A DNA stretch of 64,000 bases. Origin: Ryuthela nishihirai (taxonomy: Eukaryota > Arthropoda > Arachnida > Araneae > Heptathelidae). The DNA lies in the NCBI GenBank assembly GCA_038380435.1, contig JAWZYU010000028.1, positions 23,358,201 to 23,422,200 on the forward strand, in the 5' to 3' direction. The number at the start of each line of letters is the position of its first letter. Positions within the stretch are counted from its first letter, which is position 1. Positions 56,097-64,000 of the stretch are shown piece by piece. Position numbers and translations under genes: made by a program. The notes beneath the pieces are model-generated. The model had not been told where the DNA came from, did not search any database, and was given only the letters and a program-made list of their open reading frames with translations.

Positions 56097-58325
56097 TAGT
56101 TGGAATGTGGAGGACTCTGCACAGAGCTTTTTCTCTTGATATCCTCACGCAAGAATTCCACCATTATAATTTAGATATTCTCGGCTTGCAAGAGACCAGA
56201 TGGACAGATAAAAGTCAGATTCTTAAAAATAATCTTAAATTTCTCTTTTCAGGGAGGGACGACAATAAGCATCACCAAGGCATGGGTCTGCTTCTCAGCA
56301 GACATGAGAATGTCTGCTGAGTCTGCAGTGCGTGGGTCTGCTTCTCAGCAGACATTCTCAGCTCTTCTAGGTTACGAGTGCATTAATGAAAGGTTTCTTA
56401 CAGCAAAATTTCAGACAGGCATTAACGACTTGAATGTTATCTGCTGTTATGCCCCCACTGAGGATGAGGATGAGAAGGATAGGTTTTACGAACAACTTCA
56501 AGATATTTTGAATTCTGTCAAGAAAGGAGATATTACCCTTGTTCTAGATGACTTCAATGCCAAAGTTGGTACTGACTCTGACCTTTGGGGAGGAGTGATA
56601 GGCCCTTTTGTATTGGTAGCTGCAATGGCAATGGGAACGTCTCCTACAGGTAATTAAACTCAATGGTTTCAGAATAACTAACACTTATTACAAACACCAC
56701 GACATACATAAGTACACATGGGTTTCACCTGATGGGCTGCATAAGAATATGATTAATTATATATTAATTAACAGCAAATGGGCTAGTTCTATTAGGAATA
56801 CCAGGTCATATAGGTGTGCTGAAATTGGATCTGACCATCACCTTGTTAAAAGTGTCTTGCAACTTAAAAAGTGTTGTGCTAGGGTTAAAAAATTTACCTT
56901 TAATACTGAAGCTCTGAAAGACCCAGTTATAGCTAAAGCTTACCATGATAGGTTACTTAGTAATTATGACAGTCATGGTTTGCTTACTACTGAAGTTGAG
57001 GCAGAATGGGACTATTTCAAACAGGCTTTTTTGGAAACTCAGTACTCTTTTAGGAAAAAAGGAGCAGAGGAGGCAGAATTATTTGAGTGATAAGGCACTT
57101 GAGTTTATTTGAGAAAGAAAGAACTGCAGGAATGTCCTTAATACCCTACTAATCCTAATAGATATTACAGAGAGCTTAATAAATGTGTAAAGATCAGTTA
57201 GTTGCTGATAAGAATCTTTGGCTTGATGGCTTAGCTGACAAAGCTGAGGAAGTAGTCAGACAGCACAACAGCAGGGAGCTGTACCAGATAGTTAAGGTTT
57301 TGTGTGGTAGAAAACGGGTGGGTATACAAGGATTGAAGGATAAACAATATAAGGTTATAGAAGATGAGGATTCTGTCATGGCTAGGTGGGCTGAGCATTT
57401 CATTAATGTTCTAAACAATGTGGTTAGTTCTATTCCTATTGTTTGTAATGATGATAGATGCATTGGTGTCTTTAATGTTGGCCCTATAACACAATCTGAA
57501 GTTATTTTGGCCATTTCTAAACTTAAATTTCATAAATCCGCAGGGGTAGATGAAATTACTATGGAAATGCTTAGAGCTGGGAATGTTTCGGTTACCACTT
57601 GGATGACTGAAATTATGAATATCTTTTATGATAAAGGCATGGTTCCTAAGGATTTTACCAGAGCTATTATTATCCCTATTTTCAAAAACGGTGATCGCAG
57701 TTCTTGTGTAACTATAGGGGTATCAGCCTACTCTCTGTTCCAGGGAAAGTTCTTTGCATGATTGTGCTTAATAGAATTAAGAATCTGGTTGACAGTCAAT
57801 TGCATGATGAGCAATGTGGATTCAGAAGTGGCAGGGGATGTGTAGATCAGATATTTTCACTTAGGCAGATTCTTGAGAAATGTTTAGAGTTTCAGAAACC
57901 TTTGGTTGCTAGCTTTGTTGATTTCAAAAAGGCTTTCAACTCTGTTGATCATCATAATTTGTGGTTGATTGTGAGATCATATGGTATACCAGACAAGTTA
58001 GTTAACATAATGAAAGCTCTCTATAATAACACTGAGTCGTGTGTGAGAGTTGATAAGGCTTGTAGCAATTGTTTTAGCATTACTTCTGGTGTTCAACAAG
58101 GGTGCATTTTGTCTCCTTTTTTCTTTAGTTTGGTTATTGATTATGTTAAGTGAAATTCACTTCAAGGGAAAGATTTTGGCCTTAAATGGGCTGGAGATAC
58201 GAAAATTTCTGATTTAGATTATGCTGATGATTTAGCCCTTTTGGAAAATGATGCTGATGAGATGAACTCTTTCATTAGGGTTGTTGATGAGACTGGTAGT
58301 AGAGTAGGTTTGGTTATAAACAGAG
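56097..58325 (+). pseudogene. Non-LTR retrotransposon ORF2 relic (endonuclease + reverse transcriptase)
   Basis: Endonuclease first: GSWNV then RTLHRA, YNLDILGLQETRW, ICCYAPTEDEDEKDRFY, LVLDDFNAKVGTDSD, and ADH-equivalent EIGSDHHLV near 56820. Linker and fingers at 56860-57500. Reverse transcriptase: KSAGVDEITMEML, PKDFTRAIIIPIFKNGDRSS, YRGISLLSVPGKV, QCGFRSGRGCVDQIFSLRQI, VASFVDFKKAFNSVDH, TSGVQQGCILSPFFFSLVID and DLDYADDLALLEN, so the YADD catalytic pair survives. Frameshifts and stops break it into at least five pieces, and it stops after GLVINREPEKK. RTE-like by motif style; the clade is a guess. Confidence 0.85.
56282..56355 (+). repeat. 51 bp local duplication with hairpin in the LINE relic
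   Basis: TGGGTCTGCTTCTCAGCAGA recurs at about 56284 and 56335. Between them 56294-56321 is a perfect 12 bp-arm hairpin (CTCAGCAGACAT/GAGA). The duplication breaks the endonuclease frame. Confidence 0.8.
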
Positions 58326-59085
58326 AGCCAGAAAAAAAGTTGCCAGAAATCCAGATAGGGAACCAGCAAAGGAGAGACGGACAGGGGCGTGGCTGACTTG
58401 GCAGCCAAGTCATCGCCCCTGATACCAACATGACTGGACACCCAACAGAAAAGAACGTTGGTGGTGGCTGCCAGATGGTATAGCTGCTGGTGGATCTTAG
58501 AGAGAACTGGGCGAGGCCGATGCCTCACTAAGATCAAAACCTGTAGTGAGCTAAGTGAGTCAGTGTAAAGCACACACTGATGATGATGCTTAACCACAAC
58601 ATGGTCCAAGGTGAAACTGAAACCAAGGTGAAACTGCAGTGAAGATGGAACACTGAAGTGGGATTTGGTCTGCAGACCATGGCCAATCCCACTGATGTGC
58701 CAGACTTCAAGCCATCTGTGAAGACAGGCAAGAAGTCCGGGTACTCAGCATGATGGCTGGCAAAGAGTTGCAGGTACACACAGTCGAGTGTAAAGGCCTT
58801 CCCCGTCCTGCAAAGAGAGAAATCACAGGAAGGGGAAACAGCGAGCCATAGTGGGAGTGACTCAAGTGTCGACTGTAGATGGTATCGGGACTGGTGTTAA
58901 TGTATCTGAGGTAGCCTCAGACTTGCAAACCTAAAGGACGAATGGCAGTCAGCCGATTAGTGTAAAGAAATTCCCACTTTGTACTGAAAACACAGTCCCA
59001 AGTGGGATGGCTAGGCAGGGATCGCAATTTAGATGCATATTGTAAGGACAACTGTTGACAGCAAAGAGATAAAGTCAGTCTCAAT
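58326..59085 (-). pseudogene. Jockey-type LINE relic, C-terminal part with RNase H
   Basis: Minus-strand frames give QQLSLQYASKLRSLPSHPTW, VFSTKWEFLYTNR (post-RT domain), then FTDGLKSGTSVGLAMV, LYTDSLSSLQVL and LFCWVSSHVGIRGDDLAAKS, the three conserved blocks of RNase H with the TDG, YTDS and HVGI-D acidic residues still readable. It abuts the opposite-strand LINE at 58325, so one inserted in or recombined with the other. Broken by stops. Confidence 0.78.
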
Positions 59086-60377
59086 GAGAGATTTGAAATG
59101 AAATCAATGTTATTGGTAGAGAAACTGTTTCATTTGATAATATCATTACTGCAATATTTATCTTTACTGACAGAGAATAAAATGGTAACATAAATTTTCA
59201 TTTTGTTCCAAAATCAGGAAAAGAAACAAGATCATTATTAAACTATAGACAACCTTTTTCTTGACATCTTCATCTTGACAGACTTCCTCAGAAAACCTTC
59301 ATCTTAACTGATTATTGCTCTGGATAATGCTATACAAGGTTGTATTGATACTGTATATAAGATCTATCATTTCTTTCAAAATCGTTGTCATTCCAATATA
59401 TCCTACAGTTCTAGGCATGCTTATTAATATTTATATAATGACAGTAGAAAATTATATAAACACTTCCTGAATGATGACCACATCACCATCAAACCTCGTT
59501 ATTGCTAACTGTCATGGATGACTTTTGTGATGCAATAAAGTTGATCCTTTAATACATTATACAAGTTTTTATTTGTATTATTTTATCCGATATTCTCAGT
59601 TATACTTCAATGCTGGAATTTATCTCAGCTAACTCCAGGCACTATTTTGATAACTTTACACTGATACACAATTAGTAATATAAAGTCTGACTGTGAGAGC
59701 AATCTTTCTGCAGGTGTTTATATAGTATCAACATAAAATTCTGTTAATTATCAAAATAAAAAAACCTCTAGAATGGCCTTCCCAATCTACAGCCTAAACT
59801 TTATGCTGCCACAACCTTGAAAATCCGGTTCATGAAGCCATAAACAATAAACTTCATCATAAGTACCATAAAAAATTTTTAAAGTTAAAGTTTGAACTAA
59901 TTTTTTCATTTATATATATATGTAAAAGAGATATTTCAGAGCTCCTAAATAATGCTATTTTTGCAGCTTATTTTGTTTGGGTGGCACGTGGAGGACATCA
60001 TTATTAGGCAGATGGTCATAATGTTTTGGCTCTTCAATGTATGTGACTTAAAATGGTAGCTACTTTAGCATCCAACCACTTTAGCAGAGACATTATAACC
60101 AAGAATTTAATTTTTAAATAATAGGACTTTTTAGTACTATTTTTAATTAAATTGAAGTATTTTGATAAAAATTACAAATTACGAATGCTAGTTAAGTTTT
60201 TCCTATTGTTGTAAAGTTCAACTTTTCCATAGTAGTCAGTATCTAATGCAAACTGATCTGGAAGGTTGAGTGATCTTCAAACTCAACTTCAATGTTTAAA
60301 CTATATTTGCTTTGAAATATTTTCTCTGCAGCTCTTTATCACATTTCAGTTATTTCTCGGTTTTATTTAAATAATCT

Positions 60378-60420
60378 TATTTTAAATAAAAAATACCTCC
60401 TCAAGCACCTGCTTAGCAAA
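60378..60420 (-). mobile_element. SINE-2 3' end fragment
   Basis: AAATACCTCCTCAAGCACCT GCTTAGCA resembles the SINE-2 end only. Confidence 0.55.
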
Positions 60421-60582
60421 ATAAATTTTTGTAACACTGCTACCTTAGTCTTACAGTTTGCTGATCACAATAAATATGCACTGTACATTGTTTACATAAA
60501 TAGCCAAATAATTTTGAAGAAATGAAAGATTTAAGTAATGATACAAACATTATGAATTATATATATACACACACACACATAC

Positions 60583-60657
60583 ACACAGTCATATCAGAAT
60601 AATATGACCACTACTATATGTATGGTAGGTGATCATATTATTCTGATATGACTGTGT
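60583..60657. mobile_element. Hairpin MITE of Tc1/mariner type
   Basis: Exact 25-base arms (60583-60607 and 60633-60657), starting ACACAGTCATATCAGAATAA, around a 25-base loop. The inner GGTCATATTATT word also opens the compound element at 11602. Confidence 0.75.
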
Positions 60658-60960
60658 ATATTAAGGTAGTAAAACACTTAAAAAATGTGGCAAAAAATCA
60701 ATTAAAAATTTTTTTTATTGAATTCAAAATGCAAAAAATACATAAGACCTTGCAATTTTCTTTAAAAATGCTTATAAAATTTTACTTATGTCCTTTTTTA
60801 AATTTTCATTTCTTTAACCTCAATTAAATGTTCTTTCATTTGATATGTAACATGACCTATTTCTGTTCGTTGTTTTTGTTTTAAATTCTAAAGTTGGCTG
60901 GATTATTTGACGAATGGTCACAGCTGACAAAAAGCCTGGACTTTTCTCAAAGTATAGTAA

Positions 60961-61028
60961 AAATAAAAAAAATACCCCCTCAAGTAGCTGCTAGCCACAG
61001 AGGTCTGACAGGAGCCTGTCAGTTTATA
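60961..61028 (-). mobile_element. SINE-2 3' half
   Basis: AATACCCCCTCAAGTAGCTG through TGACAGGAGCCTGTCAGTTT, then a break; head and most of the body missing. Confidence 0.82.
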
Positions 61029-61335
61029 CACTGACTCCCCCAATACAGTTTACACCCCCCCCCCCCAATACAACACACTGAAATAGGCCAAATTACCCAT
61101 AGATGGGAAAAAGTTAATTACTTCCACATTGAGAACCATTGTCTTAGCTTATTCCATCAATGTGCATCTATTTATTTAATAATTCTCGAGAAAGAAAAGT
61201 TTTAGAGAAAACCCTATTTTACAGATCAGTGAAAAAAAAAAACTTCTGTTATTTCTCAGCTTTTCTTATTATAGGAAATATTTTTTTAGTGCATCAACAT
61301 TTTTCATACGTTTTAAATTATATCTTTTCTCTGAC

Positions 61336-61421
61336 CTTTGCATGCTTAAGTTCCAGTTCAGCAAGTTCCACTAAATTTTTTCGAAATGCTGCAACCCGAC
61401 GTATTTTGAAGTCTTGTAATT
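61336..61421 (-). CDS. Snx6: Sorting nexin SNX5/SNX6-like, penultimate coding exon
   Basis: Read on the minus strand, a pyrimidine-rich acceptor ending TTGCAG precedes an 86-base exon that closes at AAG before GTCAGAG. After two bases of a split codon it encodes LQDFKIRRVAAFRKNLVELA and then ELELKHAK. This is the C-terminal helix of the BAR domain of SNX5/SNX6, membrane-curving subunits of the retromer-associated ESCPE-1 complex on endosomes; the segment RVAAFRKNLVELAELELKHAK is as I recall it in vertebrate SNX6. The frame joins seamlessly to 51889-51830. Earlier exons (PX domain and most of BAR) should lie beyond 64000. No long open frame marks this exon, so a length-based gene caller would miss it. 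Confidence 0.88.
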
Positions 61422-62185
61422 CTGCAATTAAAGAATAACAGTTATATAATTAGAATTCATTATAAAGCTTTTCTTACATTTTACATTCTAGAAAACATAC
61501 TACAATTTATTCTGGAAAAACTGCAAAGTTTCAGAATAAAAATTAACTCTTAACACATCAGAGCAGTGTTTTCTAGATTCATTATTCACATTCTAATTGT
61601 TGGTGCAATATTAATGCCAACTTAGCAAAAAGTTGCAATTTTTTTCTTAAAACAATGGTACTTAATTTTTTTAAATTAAATGTGAAAGTCTGCATATCAA
61701 AGTCAGAAATAAATATTTACCTATAGATTTCCCACATGGAAAAAAATTACACTAAACCTAAAGGACTTAACACAATATTGATTAATAGCACACAACTTTC
61801 CACACTCAATCTGCAGCAATTCTTATTACACTAAGCTCACCAGACAAAACTTAATCACCTCTATAATTTCTTTCCTAATACTGTGAAATGCCTTCCTTAA
61901 CATGAATTACAGCAACAATCCTGTTAGGTATGGTCTCAACAAGTCATCTGATATAGTTTACATCAATTCTAGTCCACTCCTCCAACAACAGCATTCGTAA
62001 ATTCAGCTAGATTACATTGATGCCTTATTTTGGTGTTTCAACCTCTGTTCCAGATACACTGAATGGGCAAATTATTATATATACCACAATAACAATGTGC
62101 AAGTCACATGGGACACTGAAACTGGCAATGGCTATAAATAGAGCAGGTCTCTAGGCTTTGGAAACAGTCATGGAAAAGTAATCAT
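61422..62185 (-). other. Upstream intron of the SNX6-like gene; nothing else seen
   Basis: AT-rich sequence 5' of the 86-base exon on the minus strand. No earlier exon could be recognised up to 64000. Confidence 0.5.
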
Positions 62186-62189
62186 GGGT

Positions 62190-63180
62190 AAGTAAGTTTG
62201 ACTGTGGCCAGATAGTAGGTGCAAGGAAGGCTGGTTGTCCAATTACCACAATCACTAAACTGTTGGGATTTCTAAATTAGACCATCACACATATATACAA
62301 GACTACATGAAATATGACAAACTTCCAACCAGCAGGAGAAGTGTGGGATGTAAATGTGCAATTGACTCTTGAGGTGAGTGCAGACTGTCCCACATCATTA
62401 CAAGGAATTGCAAGACAATCATGGAGCAGATAATGTCAGAAATGAATGAGGGAGTGTCCACAAGCTTATGTGCAAAGACCATTGTACCATGAAAAAAATA
62501 GGTTATGGCAGTCGAAGTCCACATCATGCTCCCTTGTTGACTGTAAGGCACCAAAAGATTAGGCTGCAGTTAGCAAAGCTCTACCACAACTGGAGTATGA
62601 AGGACTGGAAACGCATCATCTGGCCTGATGAATCGTGGTTTCAACTCTAGCATCCGATGGGAGGGTTCATATGTGACATAAACCATACAAAGTGATGGAC
62701 CCAGCTTGCCAAATTGGGTCCTTGCAGGCAGGTGGGGCAGTGTAACAGTTTGGGTGCATTTACACGGGTTTCCTTGGGGCCCCACATACTTGTCGAGACC
62801 TCCATCACTAGGTATGTGAACATCCACCCTGACCATCTGCATTCGCTCATAATGACCATCTTTCACAACAGGACAATACCACACTGCATACTTCCCAAGT
62901 GGCGACCAATTAGCTCCAGGAGCATTCAAGCGAGTTTACCATACTTGAATGGCCCCCTTGATCACCAGACTTTAACCCCATTGAAAATTTCTGAAAAGGA
63001 TTAGAAAGATCCATTTGAGCTCACCAACCCCCACTGGAATAGGAGATGCTCCAAGACAGGCGATCCTTGCTTCATGGGTGGCAATACCACATCTGTGTTT
63101 TCAACACTTCATTGAGTCTTTACCAAGATGTCTGGCTGCTGTTGTAAGGACAAAAGGTGGAGCAATAGGTTATAAGATAG
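62190..63180 (+). pseudogene. Tc1-like transposase relic
   Basis: Degraded start KFDCGQIVGARKAGCPITTI in shifted frames, then TVHKLMCKDHCTMKKIGYGS and SRSPHHAPLLTVRHQKIRLQ, NWSMKDWKRIIWPDESWFQL (first catalytic Asp block, complete) and a shifted FHNRTIPHC (second block, Asp lost). Many stops. Confidence 0.75.
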
Positions 63181-63476
63181 GTGTATATAATAATTTGTCC
63201 ATTCAGTTTAGTCCTAAAGATTTTTAATGGGATTTACATCCAGTGCCTTTCAAGGCCAGTCAAGGTGTCCCAAAGTTACCTCATGCTTGCCACAAACAAT
63301 TTTGGCCTTTAACTGCCTGCAGTTGTCATTCTGGAAAACCAAAGTGTCTATGTTGTGAAAACCAAAGTGTCTATGTTGTGTTCATCCTTCAAATGAAGCA
63401 TAAAAGGCAACACCTGGTCATCAGAATCTGTATATACCTTCCCGATTTAAATGGGTAGATACCTCAACTAATGGGC

Positions 63477-64000
63477 CTACTTCATGCTAGGTAAAGCATT
63501 CTCCACAACATTGCAGAAACACCTCCATCCTTGGTTTGTATCATTGGAATACAGACAGAAGCGCAACTCATCTGACCAGATAATGGTTTTCCAGTTGTCT
63601 GTAGTCCATTGTCTACAGCACCTAACCCATTGCAACCAAGCTGCTTTGTGTGCAGTTGTTAGCATGGGTCTCTTTTGAGGTACTCTGCTACAAATACACA
63701 TGGAATGCAGTTCTCTTTGCAATGTTCTTTCTGAAATAGGCTGATGTGATCCTTCATTGACTGTTTGTAGCAATTCCTGTCTGGTTTGAAATCTGTAATC
63801 ACTAGTCACGATACTTATTGGCAGTCCCTGTCCATGAGCACCGACTTGCAGCTGCAGTAACATTTATGAATAGCAGTCAAATTGGATATACACCACTGTT
63901 TAAACAATTGTTGAATTGTTCATTTCAAAACACCAGCATTTTCAGCTACTTCCTTCACACTCTTTTGCCACTCCGCCATGTCTTCTGACCCATGATTCAT
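63477..64000 (-). pseudogene. Tc1-like transposase relic, cut by the window edge
   Basis: Minus strand: a damaged first helix-turn-helix (EWQKSVKEVAENAG) near the edge, then TRQELLQTVNEGSHQPISER and TLQRELHSMCICSRVPQKRP, and WTTDNWKTIIWSDELRFCLY, where the first catalytic Asp is intact. The rest of the DDE domain is missing below 63480. Confidence 0.8.

Larger units (their letters stand above)
51890..61335 (-). other. Last intron of the SNX6-like gene
   Basis: The interval lies between a minus-strand donor (GTCAGAG, reading down from 61335) and a minus-strand acceptor at 51890. It carries the old SINE at 52170, the Tc1-like relic at 53840, LINE relics at 55.9-59.1 kb and a hairpin MITE at 60.6 kb. 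Between these, 52547-53839, 54765-55020, 59090-60377 and 60658-60960 are AT-rich and show nothing further. Confidence 0.75.

Overview
The window is animal nuclear DNA, AT-rich, with split genes and dense transposons. The two host genes and the transposon set fit an arthropod. A jockey-type LINE fragment at 58.3-59.1 kb reminds me of chelicerate (spider or tick) elements, but I cannot fix the species.

Only two host genes can be supported, both as 3' ends, and they converge. On the + strand, 3873-4636 is the last coding exon of neurexin: linker, one membrane span, cytoplasmic tail and a C-terminal EWYV PDZ ligand. On the - strand, 61336-61421 and 51830-51889 are the last two coding exons of a sorting nexin of the SNX5/SNX6 type, split by a 9.4 kb intron. 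Reads from 49.7 to 51.8 kb, poor in repeats, are probably its 3' UTR. The roughly 45 kb between the genes holds no other convincing host gene.

The rest is a layered transposon landscape. The dominant element, called SINE-1 here, is a tRNA-derived SINE of about 390 bp with an AACCC-type tail. I see about 30 insertions covering about 11 kb (near 18% by hand tally), many with clear 9-13 bp target-site duplications. Copies sit inside each other, inside Tc1-like, Tigger-like and piggyBac-like pseudogenes, and inside a palindromic MITE. One insertion (27321-28413) carries one tRNA head and four body/tail units between a single pair of duplications. A second tRNA-derived family, SINE-2 (about 210 bp), has six copies. 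DNA transposons include a nearly intact DD41D mariner (38281-39779) that landed in a hAT-type MITE, several decayed Tc1/mariner pseudogenes, three hAT-type elements and four copies of a palindromic TA-flanked MITE. Non-LTR retrotransposon relics lie at 34.2, 36.7 and 55.9-59.1 kb. Tandem arrays and long inverted repeats complete the picture.

Layout: 0-5 kb old SINEs and the neurexin end; 5-18 kb AT-rich DNA with MITEs, tandem arrays and a long foldback; 18-45 kb SINE-1-rich DNA with nested DNA transposons; 45-49.7 kb piggyBac and mariner relics; 49.7-61.4 kb the SNX6-like gene end and its intron with Tc1 and LINE relics; 61.4-64 kb Tc1-like relics. Nothing in the window was searched against a database; family names come from recognised motifs.
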